Positions 1 to 6,258 of a DNA stretch of 37,952 nucleotides are shown in pieces. A model generated the notes under the pieces. That model ran no database searches. It saw only the letters and a list, made by a program, of their open reading frames with translations, and was not told the DNA's origin. A program made the translations under genes and the position numbers. The DNA is taken from the NCBI GenBank assembly GCA_009773765.1, contig WTWZ01000026.1:1-37952 (forward strand), given 5' to 3'. This stretch comes from Prolixibacteraceae bacterium. Its GTDB lineage: Bacteria; Bacteroidota; Bacteroidia; Bacteroidales; Prolixibacteraceae. Positions within the stretch are counted from its first letter, which is position 1; every line of letters starts with the position of its first letter.

Positions 1-438
1 TGCCCCTTCCTGAACCGACATCCGTCCGGCCACTTCGCTCATTGGGACCAGCAGTGGAAGCGAACCATCCTCAAGTTCAACCGTTTCGTAAGCCAGACAA
101 ATGGAACCATTGGTTATCATTTCCAATGTAAGTGTTTCTGATGATGCAAAATGAAAATAGGTATAAAGAATTTGTCCCTTTTTAATAAGTTTATATTCCG
201 GTTCAATGGGTTCTTTAACTTTGATAATCATTTCAGCAACTGAATAAATATCTTCAATGGCAGGCAACATAATAGCGCCAGCATTTATATAATCCTCGTC
301 TTTGAAACCACTGCCGCAACCACCGCCAGCCTGCACAAATACCTCGTGGCCGCGTTTTGCCAATTCAGCGGCTCCGGCAGGCGTCAGCGCTATCCGGCTT
401 TCATTGTTTTTAATTTCTTTTGGGACACCAATAATCAT
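1..438 (-). CDS. ald: Alanine dehydrogenase, N-terminal part (cut by window edge)
   Basis: Reading the minus strand from the ATG at 438 gives 146 uninterrupted residues up to the window edge, so the C-terminal half is missing. The start MIIGVPKEIKNNESRIALTP is the classic opening of the alanine dehydrogenase/PNT family, followed by the substrate-binding N-terminal domain (VPKEIKNNE..R, AGGGCGSGF, KVKEP, YFHFASS). The enzyme interconverts L-alanine with pyruvate and ammonia using NAD in the cytoplasm. The family includes transhydrogenase alpha subunits and lysine/saccharopine enzymes, but the spacing and the LYTYFHFA segment fit alanine dehydrogenase best. It is divergent from the aminotransferase at 674 and has its own promoter box at 470-477. 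The NAD-binding half cannot be checked here. Confidence 0.9.
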   Translation of the reverse strand, partial: MIIGVPKEIKNNESRIALTPAGAAELAKRGHEVFVQAGGGCGSGFKDEDYINAGAIMLPAIEDIYSVAEMIIKVKEPIEPEYKLIKKGQILYTYFHFASSETLTLEMITNGSICLAYETVELEDGSLPLLVPMSEVAGRMSVQEGA

Positions 439-469
439 TTTTGTAAATTTTAATTTGTTTTTCGACCGT

Positions 470-477
470 CAAATGTA
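470..477 (-). promoter_or_regulatory. Bacteroidota -7 box for alanine dehydrogenase
   Basis: On the minus strand the sequence reads TACATTTG, a perfect match to the phylum's TAnnTTTG -7 element, 31 bp before the ald start codon. No clear -33 TTG was found at the usual distance. The call rests on motif and position only. Confidence 0.5.
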
Positions 478-639
478 GGCAGGTAACCATTATAAAAACA
501 TGATAAAAATTAATGATCCATTTGAAACAAAGCCAATCATTTTCAACATTTTTAAACCTATAATAAACTGAAAGTTAAATTTTTAGTATTATTTCAAATT
601 GAAAAATTTTAATATCTGCCAATTTCAAACTGATACTTG

Positions 640-647
640 TATATTTG
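640..647 (+). promoter_or_regulatory. Bacteroidota -7 box for the aminotransferase
   Basis: The sequence TATATTTG matches TAnnTTTG and lies 26 bp before the ATG at 674. It also argues against the in-frame TTG at 599 as the start, because that codon would lie upstream of the promoter. Confidence 0.5.
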
Positions 648-673
648 TATTTTTTACAAAAATATTTTACGAC

Positions 674-1903
674 ATGCCATCAGTATCCGACAGGGGCAAA
701 TTAATGCCCGATTCGCCCATCCGTAAACTTGCTCCGCTTGCCGATAAAGCCAGGGAAAAGGGAATAAAAGTGTACCATTTGAATATTGGCCAGCCTGATT
801 TGCCAACCCCGCAGGCCGCAATGGATGCAATTAGAAATATCGACAGAAAAATACTCGAATATACTCCGAGCGAGGGAATTCGGTCGTTGAGACAAAAACT
901 GGTTGGCTATTACAAAAAATTTGAAATAGATGTAACCGTTGAGGATATTATTATCACAACGGGCGGAAGCGAGGCGGTTACTTTTGCTTTTATGAGCTGT
1001 CTCGATCCGGGCGATGAAATAATTGTACCTGAACCGGCTTATGCCAATTACGAAGCTTTTGCCATTGTTGCAGGGGCAAAAATACGGCCCATTGTGGCCC
1101 ACATTGAAGATGGTTTTTCTTTGCCTCCGGTTGAGGAATTTGAAAAACTGATTACACCCAAAACCAAGGGTATCCTGATTTGTAACCCAAACAACCCGAC
1201 CGGATATTTATACACTCAGGAAGAGTTGGGCGCCATCCGCGACCTGGTAAAAAAATACGATTTGTTTCTTTTTTCAGATGAGGTTTACCGCGAATTCTGT
1301 TATACAGGCGCACCCTATATTTCAGCGTTTCACCTTGAAGGAATTGGACAGAATGTTGTTTTAATTGATTCGGTATCCAAAAGATACAGCGAATGTGGTT
1401 TGCGTATTGGCGCTCTAATTACCAAAAACGAAGAAGTTCGCCGAAATGTGATGAAGTTTTGCCAGGCGCGTTTAAGTCCGCCATTGATTGGGCAGATTGC
1501 CGCCGAAGCATCAATTGATGCCGACCCGAAATATATGTTGAACAACTACAACGAATATGTAAACCGTCGTAAATTCCTGATTGACGGGCTAAACCGTATT
1601 GAAGGCGTTTACTCGCCAATTCCGATGGGAGCATTTTACACGGTTGCAAAAATCCCGGTTGACGATGCCGATAAGTTCTGCGCCTGGCTGTTATCGGATT
1701 TTGAATATGAAAACCAGACATTATTTATGGCGCCTGCATCAGGTTTTTATACCGATCCGAAGAATGGGATCGACCAGGTGCGAATTGCATACGTACTGAA
1801 AAAGGAAGATTTGGCAGTTTGCCTGAAAATTCTGGAAGAAGCCCTGAAAGTATATCCGGGTAGCAAAGTGAGGGGAAAAGTGGGTGAAATAGCGAGTTCT
1901 TAA
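674..1903 (+). CDS. Class I/II PLP-dependent aminotransferase (aspartate aminotransferase-like)
   Basis: A 409-residue fold-type I aminotransferase, a typical length. Visible motifs are LNIGQPDLPTP near the N-terminus, TTGGSEA (cofactor phosphate-binding region), NPNNPTGYLY, SDEVYREF and the PLP-lysine motif SVSKRYSECGLRIG, with Lys236 the likely Schiff-base residue. The family transfers amino groups between aspartate or a similar donor and 2-oxoglutarate; the exact substrate cannot be read from sequence. The start at 674 was chosen because the preceding 25 in-frame residues look non-coding and contain the TATATTTG promoter box. It is divergent from alanine dehydrogenase, so two amino-nitrogen enzymes share one intergenic region. 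The hicB-like gene follows after 49 bp with its own promoter box. Confidence 0.88.
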   Translation: MPSVSDRGKLMPDSPIRKLAPLADKAREKGIKVYHLNIGQPDLPTPQAAMDAIRNIDRKILEYTPSEGIRSLRQKLVGYYKKFEIDVTVEDIIITTGGSEAVTFAFMSCLDPGDEIIVPEPAYANYEAFAIVAGAKIRPIVAHIEDGFSLPPVEEFEKLITPKTKGILICNPNNPTGYLYTQEELGAIRDLVKKYDLFLFSDEVYREFCYTGAPYISAFHLEGIGQNVVLIDSVSKRYSECGLRIGALITKNEEVRRNVMKFCQARLSPPLIGQIAAEASIDADPKYMLNNYNEYVNRRKFLIDGLNRIEGVYSPIPMGAFYTVAKIPVDDADKFCAWLLSDFEYENQTLFMAPASGFYTDPKNGIDQVRIAYVLKKEDLAVCLKILEEALKVYPGSKVRGKVGEIASS

Positions 1904-1928
1904 AATTTTCCAATTTTCTTTTTTTATG

Positions 1929-1936
1929 TAAGTTTG
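1929..1936 (+). promoter_or_regulatory. -7 box before the HicB-like gene
   Basis: The sequence TAAGTTTG matches TAnnTTTG and ends 16 bp before the ATG at 1953. This suggests the small gene is transcribed independently of the upstream aminotransferase. Confidence 0.4.
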
Positions 1937-1952
1937 AAAAAATATTGCAACA

Positions 1953-2135
1953 ATGTATTTAAATAATTTATCATTTACAGCCGTTTTTGTTGAAGATCCT
2001 AAAGGAGGCTATTCCGCTTATGTGGAAGAAATTCCTGGTGCTAATTCTCAGGGAGAAACTTTGGAAGAAGCAAAAGAGAATTTAATGGAAGCGCTACAAA
2101 TGGTACTGGAAACAAATAAAATTCTATCACAATAA
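1953..2135 (+). CDS. HicB-like antitoxin domain protein, solitary and possibly truncated
   Basis: A 60-residue protein with the compact HicB fold signature: a beta-strand (SFTAVFVEDPKGGYSAYVEE), the IPGANSQGET turn, then an amphipathic helix (LEEAKENLMEALQMVLETN). HicB proteins are antitoxins that neutralise the HicA RNase. No HicA-like ORF lies next to it on either strand, so it is either an orphan or a remnant. Related proteins as I recall them run about 10-20 residues further. A plausible C-terminal continuation exists in another frame at 2135-2197, suggesting a frameshift truncated the protein. It has its own promoter-like box at 1929-1936 and is followed by a strong hairpin at 2196-2233. 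Confidence 0.75.
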   Translation: MYLNNLSFTAVFVEDPKGGYSAYVEEIPGANSQGETLEEAKENLMEALQMVLETNKILSQ

Positions 2136-2197
2136 AGCAATTCATCGCCGAAAAGATATGTAAAGATTTGGATATTGATATTCCAGAGGGAAAATAA
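2135..2197 (+). pseudogene. Out-of-frame remnant, possible lost C-terminus of the HicB-like gene
   Basis: In the -1 frame relative to the HicB-like gene, starting at its stop codon, the sequence reads KQFIAEKICKDLDIDIPEGK and stops at 2195-2197, immediately before the terminator. The composition (charged, AEK followed by a hydrophobic/acidic tail) looks coding. A frame change near the TCACAATAAAG sequence would join it to the HicB domain. This is inference; the stretch is only 20 codons. Confidence 0.3.
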
Positions 2198-2233
2198 AAA
2201 ATCCGGTTTGTGCAATCAAACCGGATTTTTTTT
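2196..2233. terminator. Bidirectional rho-independent terminator
   Basis: An 11-bp perfect stem, AATCCGGTTTG (2200-2210) pairing with CAAACCGGATT (2217-2227), has a 6-nt loop and is flanked by an A-run on the left and a T-run on the right. It therefore works as a terminator on both strands, and it sits between the convergent HicB-like gene and dapL. Confidence 0.85.
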
Positions 2234-2235
2234 CC

Positions 2236-2271
2236 TACTCCCTCTCCTCAGGAGAGGGTCGGGGAGAGGCT
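2236..2271. repeat. GC-rich palindromic repeat overlapping the end of dapL
   Basis: The perfect 9-bp arms CCCTCTCCT (2240-2248) and AGGAGAGGG (2250-2258) surround one centre base, followed by a pyrimidine/purine-rich extension to about 2271. The dapL stop codon (2248-2250 on the minus strand) is in the centre of the palindrome, and the last residues of DapL are encoded by the extension. It resembles the elements at 6086-6136 and 6209-6249 in build (C-rich run plus short palindrome). Confidence 0.6.
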
Positions 2272-3489
2272 TTTTATTCTTTCCATTGCTTCCAGCACAT
2301 TTTCCCTGTCGGCAAATGCTGAAAAACGAAAATAACCTTCACCAGCCGGACCAAAACCCGAGCCGGGAGTTCCAACAACGTTGGCTTCGTTTAAAAGTTT
2401 GTCGAAGAATTTCCACGATTTAAGTCCGTTTTTGGTTTTCACCCAAATATACGGGGCATTTACTCCGCCAAAAACTTCATAACCGGCAGCTGCCAGACTT
2501 GCTTTCATGATTTTCGCATTTTCCATGTAATAGTCAATTACAGCCTGCACTTCTTTTTTGCCTTCTTCCGAAAAAATAGCTGCCGCAGCCTTTTGCACCG
2601 GGTATGAAACACCGTTGAATTTTGTTGTGTGGCGACGGTTCCACAACTTTTTTACCTCGTGCGCATTTCCTGCTTTATCAAACGCCATCAGTTCTTTCGG
2701 GATAACTGTAAAAGCACAGCGTGTGCCGGTAAACCCGGCGGTTTTCGAAAAGCTGCGAAATTCGATCGCAACAGTTTTTGCCCCTTCAATTTCGTATATC
2801 GAATGTGGAATATTTTCGTCGGTAATAAATGCTTCGTAAGCAGCATCATACAAAATGATTGCATTGTTTTTGATGGCATAATCCACCCATTTTTTCAACT
2901 CCTCTTTTGTTGCCACTGTTCCGGTCGGATTATTTGGGAAGCACAGGAAAATGAGGTCGGGTGTTTTAGTTGGAAGTTCAGGAATAAAGTGATTTTCGGC
3001 GGTACAAGGCATGTAAATTATCCCATCATAATATCCGTTGGGCTGGCAAACCCCTGTTTTCCCGGCCATTACAGTAGTGTCGGCATAAACCGGATAAACC
3101 GGATCGCAGATTGCAATTTTGTTTTCGTGGCCAAAAATTTCCTGAATGTTTCCGGTATCACATTTCGAGCCATCAGAAATAAAAATATCGTCAGCCGAAA
3201 TATCCACTCCCCGGTCGTGATAAGAGTTTTTTGCAATGGCGTCGCGTAAAAATCCGTAACCTTGTTCTGGTCCGTAGCCTTTAAAAGTATTGCCTTTTGC
3301 CATTTCTTCAACACCTTCGTGAAATGCTTTAACAACACTCGGGACCAGCGGTTGGGTAACATCGCCGATGCCCATTTTAATTACTTTTTTATCGGGATTT
3401 GCAGCAATAAACTCGTTTACACGCCGCCCGATTTCAGGGAAAAGATATCCCGCCTGTAATTTCAGGTAGTTTTCGTTAATAAATGCCAT
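2248..3489 (-). CDS. dapL: LL-diaminopimelate aminotransferase
   Basis: A 413-residue PLP enzyme that converts tetrahydrodipicolinate directly to LL-diaminopimelate using glutamate, bypassing the succinylase and acetylase branches of lysine and peptidoglycan synthesis. Diagnostic segments are the opening [20 protein letters not shown], the [10 protein letters not shown] motif, [27 protein letters not shown], the FPNNPTG motif and the PLP-lysine motif [14 protein letters not shown] with Lys249. It begins 1 nt after the HepT stop codon (TAAAATG), so it may be co-transcribed with the toxin-antitoxin pair upstream. The last seven residues (SLSPTLS) and the stop lie inside a GC-rich palindromic repeat, which appears to have replaced the native end. 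Together with dapF it completes a two-step route to meso-diaminopimelate. Confidence 0.96.
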   Translation of the reverse strand: MAFINENYLKLQAGYLFPEIGRRVNEFIAANPDKKVIKMGIGDVTQPLVPSVVKAFHEGVEEMAKGNTFKGYGPEQGYGFLRDAIAKNSYHDRGVDISADDIFISDGSKCDTGNIQEIFGHENKIAICDPVYPVYADTTVMAGKTGVCQPNGYYDGIIYMPCTAENHFIPELPTKTPDLIFLCFPNNPTGTVATKEELKKWVDYAIKNNAIILYDAAYEAFITDENIPHSIYEIEGAKTVAIEFRSFSKTAGFTGTRCAFTVIPKELMAFDKAGNAHEVKKLWNRRHTTKFNGVSYPVQKAAAAIFSEEGKKEVQAVIDYYMENAKIMKASLAAAGYEVFGGVNAPYIWVKTKNGLKSWKFFDKLLNEANVVGTPGSGFGPAGEGYFRFSAFADRENVLEAMERIKSLSPTLS

Positions 3490-3490
3490 T

Positions 3491-3826
3491 TTATTTGTTT
3501 AAATTTTGAATATACAGCTTTAGTTTTGGGAGCCATTTTTCAATAATTTGCCAGATTTCTTCAATATCCACACCAAAATAGTTGTGGGCAACAATATTCC
3601 TTAATCCCTTTATTTTCCACCATTCTATCTCAATATGGTTACTCTTAAAATCTTCAGATAATTTTCCGGCCATTTCTCCAATTACAATAAAATTCATCAA
3701 AACCGCATCAATTGTTTTTGAATCATTGTTTAATTCTTCTGAATGATTTATGGAATCAATATAATCCTCAATTTTTTCAATTGAATCAAGAATATTTGCC
3801 AGGCAATCGTCATCCTTAATCAACAT
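3491..3826 (-). CDS. hepT: HepT-like toxin (DUF86 family), HEPN RNase
   Basis: A 111-residue all-helical protein of the HepT/DUF86 family. The HEPN active motif R-x4-H-x-Y is present as RNIVAHNY, with Arg76, His81 and Tyr83. In characterised MntA/HepT pairs, HepT is the toxin RNase and MntA silences it by AMPylating the motif tyrosine. The start at 3826 ([20 protein letters not shown]) was chosen because it matches the family N-terminus and gives an 11-bp overlap with the MntA-like gene; an earlier in-frame ATG at 3898 would overlap that gene by 83 bp. The arrangement mntA-hepT-dapL is tightly packed, with 1 nt between the hepT stop and the dapL start. Confidence 0.88.
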   Translation of the reverse strand: MLIKDDDCLANILDSIEKIEDYIDSINHSEELNNDSKTIDAVLMNFIVIGEMAGKLSEDFKSNHIEIEWWKIKGLRNIVAHNYFGVDIEEIWQIIEKWLPKLKLYIQNLNK

Positions 3827-4118
3827 ATATGGCTTCGTTTTGAATTCTTTTTTTAAAGCGAGGTTTAATATATTTCTCCCTGCAAATGTCAACATCAATA
3901 TTTAAATTTTCCATAAAAAATCGCTTAATTGCAATTTTAATATCAAATAAATCAGCAGTATTTTCTTCAAAATCAACAATTAAATCAATATCAGAATTAC
4001 TTGTTTGTTCATTTCGGGCATAAGAACCGAATAACCCTATTTTTGAAACATGAAACTGCTGATTCAAAAAGGATTTATTTTCAGAAATGAAATCTAATAT
4101 TTGTTTTTGTGTATGCAT
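3816..4118 (-). CDS. mntA: MntA-like minimal nucleotidyltransferase antitoxin
   Basis: A 100-residue minimal nucleotidyltransferase with the signature GS-x10-D-x-D: Gly31-Ser32 and Asp43-x-Asp45 in IGLFGSYARNEQTSNSDIDL, followed by IDVDIC carrying a further acidic residue. This motif is intact, so it is probably catalytically able. In the HepT/MntA (type VII) systems the protein AMPylates and silences HepT. It lies first in the operon, overlaps hepT by 11 bp, and has a promoter box 8 nt before its start, so its transcript could be nearly leaderless. An inverted repeat upstream (4141-4159) is a candidate operator. Confidence 0.88.
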   Translation of the reverse strand: MHTQKQILDFISENKSFLNQQFHVSKIGLFGSYARNEQTSNSDIDLIVDFEENTADLFDIKIAIKRFFMENLNIDVDICREKYIKPRFKKRIQNEAIYVD

Positions 4119-4125
4119 ACAATTG

Positions 4126-4133
4126 CAAATTTA
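4126..4133 (-). promoter_or_regulatory. -7 box for mntA-hepT(-dapL)
   Basis: The minus strand reads TAAATTTG, a perfect TAnnTTTG match, ending only 8 nt before the mntA start codon. If it is used, the transcript begins within a few bases of the ATG. Confidence 0.45.
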
Positions 4134-4140
4134 AAAATAA

Positions 4141-4159
4141 AAATCTGAGAAACAGATTT
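4141..4159. promoter_or_regulatory. Inverted repeat, candidate operator between mntA and dapF
   Basis: The arms AAATCTG (4141-4147) and CAGATTT (4153-4159) are perfectly complementary around a 5-nt centre. The site lies just upstream of the mntA -7 box and 37 bp before the dapF -7 box, where a repressor could act on either promoter. Its function is inferred from position only. Confidence 0.35.
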
Positions 4160-4195
4160 GAGTTGCCGGACGGGATAAATTTCATTGTAGTTTAA

Positions 4196-4203
4196 TACAT
4201 TTG
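4196..4203 (+). promoter_or_regulatory. -7 box for dapF
   Basis: The sequence TACATTTG matches TAnnTTTG and ends 20 bp before the dapF ATG at 4223. Confidence 0.5.
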
Positions 4204-4222
4204 CACACTTAAACAATTTGGC

Positions 4223-5083
4223 ATGCAAAACTTCTTTGTAAAATCTCACGGACTGGGAAACGATTATATTGTATTAAATCAGTACGAAATCAGTTTCGAA
4301 TTAACTCCAAAAGCCATTCAAAAAATCTGCGATGTACATTACGGAATCGGATCTGATGGAATTTTACTGAAAGTACCCAGCTACAAAGCCAATTTTGGAT
4401 TGCGTATTTTAAATCCCGATGGTTCGGAAGCCGAAAAAAGCGGTAATGGATTGCGTATTTTTGCCAAATATCTGTATGACAGCAAATTCTCCAAGGAAAA
4501 AATATTTACCATCGAAACTCCGGGCGGCGTGGTTCGTGCTGAAATTACTGAAGAGGTTAAAAAGAAGGCAAAAACGGTTAAAGTTGACATGGGAAAAGCC
4601 AATTTTATTTCTTCGGAAATTCCTGTTAATTGTGCAAAAGAAGAATGCTTTGATGAGAAGCTAAACCTCGAATATAAAGACTACATTATTAACTGTGTTT
4701 CAGTAGGAAATCCGCACTGTGTGATTTTAAAAGATGAGCTTGATGAAAAAGAGCTTAAACAGTTCGGAGCTTACATCGAAAATCACCCGATGTTTCCGAA
4801 CCGCATCAATGTTCAGTTTGCCAAAGTTATTACACCAACCGAAGTTGAAGTTTTAATTTGGGAACGCGGCGCCGGCTGGACACTGGCTTCCGGAAGTTCG
4901 TCGTGTGCAGTGGCTTCGGTAATGATAAAAAAAGGGCTGACCGAACGCAAACTAAATGTTAAAATGCCCGGCGGAACCCTGCAAATTGAAATCGATGAAG
5001 CCTGGAACATTAAAATGACCGGCGAAGTCCGCGAAATTGCTTCGGGAACACTGAGCAGCGAATTGATTGCTGAACTTGAATAA
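4223..5083 (+). CDS. dapF: Diaminopimelate epimerase family protein with both catalytic cysteines replaced by serine
   Basis: A 286-residue protein with the full DapF layout: KSHGLGNDYIVL opening, HYGIGSDG, the first active-site loop, ETPGGVVRAE, GNPHCVI, and the second active-site loop with WERGAGWTLASGS. DapF converts LL- to meso-diaminopimelate with two opposed cysteines acting as acid and base. Here the first loop reads KSGNGLRIFAKYL, with Ser73 in the usual CGNG cysteine position, and the second reads LASGSSSC, with Ser223 in the usual ACG cysteine position. The rest of the scaffold is well conserved, so this is not a decayed gene. I recall similar serine-containing DapF-like sequences in other phyla, but cannot verify that here. 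It is divergent from the dapL operon with its own promoter. The family is certain; epimerase activity on diaminopimelate is not. Confidence 0.85.
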   Translation: MQNFFVKSHGLGNDYIVLNQYEISFELTPKAIQKICDVHYGIGSDGILLKVPSYKANFGLRILNPDGSEAEKSGNGLRIFAKYLYDSKFSKEKIFTIETPGGVVRAEITEEVKKKAKTVKVDMGKANFISSEIPVNCAKEECFDEKLNLEYKDYIINCVSVGNPHCVILKDELDEKELKQFGAYIENHPMFPNRINVQFAKVITPTEVEVLIWERGAGWTLASGSSSCAVASVMIKKGLTERKLNVKMPGGTLQIEIDEAWNIKMTGEVREIASGTLSSELIAELE

Positions 5084-5168
5084 AGAATTACATCAAACAG
5101 AATCATTAATTTATCTCCCCATTTTTCGGATCATAAAAAATATATTGCCAATCCTAAATCAAATCGGT

Positions 5169-5176
5169 TATCTTTG
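5169..5176 (+). promoter_or_regulatory. -7 box for era
   Basis: The sequence TATCTTTG matches TAnnTTTG and ends 31 bp before the era ATG at 5207. Confidence 0.5.
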
Positions 5177-5206
5177 CGCTGATTTTTAAGGAATTGTAAA
5201 ATAGTT

Positions 5207-6085
5207 ATGGCACATAAAGCAGGTTTTGTAAATATTATCGGGAACCCGAATGTGGGCAAATCGACAATAATGAACGCTTTGGTAGGCGAAAAAATATCGA
5301 TTATCACACAAAAAATGCAGACCACACGTCACAGGATCAAGGGAATTGTAAGTGGCGAAGATTTTCAGGTTGTATATTCCGACACGCCCGGAATTTTAAA
5401 ACCCAACTACAAATTACAGGAAACGATGATGAAATTTGTAGATTCGGCGCTGATTGACGCCGATGTGATTTTATTTGTGACCGATGTAATTGAAACACCT
5501 GGCAAAAATCCGGAGTACATTGAAAAAGTGCGCAAATCAAATGTTCCGGTTATCGTTCTTATCAATAAAATCGATCTTTCGAACCAGGATGCCGTAATGA
5601 AATTATACAACCATTGGAACGAAGTTTTTCCGGGAGCCAATGTTTTCCCGATTTCAGCAAAGGAAAAATTCAACATCGAACCAGTTTTTGACAGGATACT
5701 CGAATTACTTCCTGAAGCGCCGCCTTATTTTGGCAAAGACGAACTTACCGACCGCAACGAGCGTTTCTTTTTACAGGAAATCATTCGCGAAAAAATCCTG
5801 CTGAATTACCAGAAAGAAATTCCGTATTCAGTGGAAGTAGCTGTTGAAGAATTTAAGGAAACCGATAAAATTATACACGTGAGTTGTGTGATTTATGTGG
5901 AACGCGACAGCCAGAAAGGGATAATAATCGGGCACAGGGGAGAAATGATAAAACGCGTTGGAACCGAAGCACGGAAAGATGCCGAGGAATTTTTCAACAA
6001 GAAAATTTTTATGGAACTGTTTGTGAAAGTGGCCAAGGACTGGCGCGAAAAAGACAAGCAGTTGAAGAATTTTGGGTACGAGTAG
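5207..6085 (+). CDS. era: GTPase Era, 30S ribosome assembly factor
   Basis: A 292-residue Era with an N-terminal GTPase domain and a C-terminal KH domain. Visible are G1 (GNPNVGKS), the Era-specific TQKMQTTRHRIKGI switch segment, G3 (DTPG), G4 (NKID) and the C-terminal KH segment with IIGHRGEMIKRVG that binds the 3' end of 16S rRNA. It acts in the cytoplasm in late 30S maturation. The size is normal. A GC-rich repeat begins directly after the stop codon at 6083-6085. It stands next to der, another ribosome-assembly GTPase, with which it may share transcription. Confidence 0.97.
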   Translation: MAHKAGFVNIIGNPNVGKSTIMNALVGEKISIITQKMQTTRHRIKGIVSGEDFQVVYSDTPGILKPNYKLQETMMKFVDSALIDADVILFVTDVIETPGKNPEYIEKVRKSNVPVIVLINKIDLSNQDAVMKLYNHWNEVFPGANVFPISAKEKFNIEPVFDRILELLPEAPPYFGKDELTDRNERFFLQEIIREKILLNYQKEIPYSVEVAVEEFKETDKIIHVSCVIYVERDSQKGIIIGHRGEMIKRVGTEARKDAEEFFNKKIFMELFVKVAKDWREKDKQLKNFGYE

Positions 6086-6136
6086 CCTCCCCCAGCCTCC
6101 CGATAAACCGGGACAAGCTCTCCGAAAGAGGGGAGT
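6086..6136. repeat. GC-rich palindromic repeat after era
   Basis: This C-rich stretch (CCTCCCCCAGCCTCCCG) holds two short hairpins, one built on CCCG/CGGG and one on CTCT/AGAG around CCGAA. It starts at the first base after the era stop. It belongs with the elements at 2236-2271 and 6209-6249; such elements are common in Bacteroidota intergenic regions. Confidence 0.5.
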
Positions 6137-6208
6137 AAAGAATGTAGAGAAAACAAAAAAACAATACAAGAAGTAAAATTCAAAATACGAAACTTTATGG
6201 TTCTCAAA

Positions 6209-6249
6209 ACCTTCCCCCTTCGGGGGAATCAGAAGGGGGCTTGGGGGGG
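6209..6249. repeat. GC-rich palindromic repeat before der
   Basis: A CCCCCTTCGGGGG hairpin is followed by AGAAGGGGGCTTGGGGGG. On the minus strand it reads as a C-rich run followed by a CCCCCGAAGGGGG palindrome, the same layout as the element after era in the opposite orientation. It ends 9 bp before the der start codon. Confidence 0.55.
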
Positions 6250-6258
6250 ATATTAATT

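Noticed and set aside
599-673. An in-frame TTG start 25 codons before the aminotransferase ATG
   Set aside because: The -7 promoter box at 640-647 lies after it, and the added residues are not family-like.
3827-3898. An earlier ATG that would lengthen HepT by 24 residues
   Set aside because: It would overlap mntA by 83 bp, and the extra residues are encoded antiparallel to no known family feature; the later ATG fits the HepT start.
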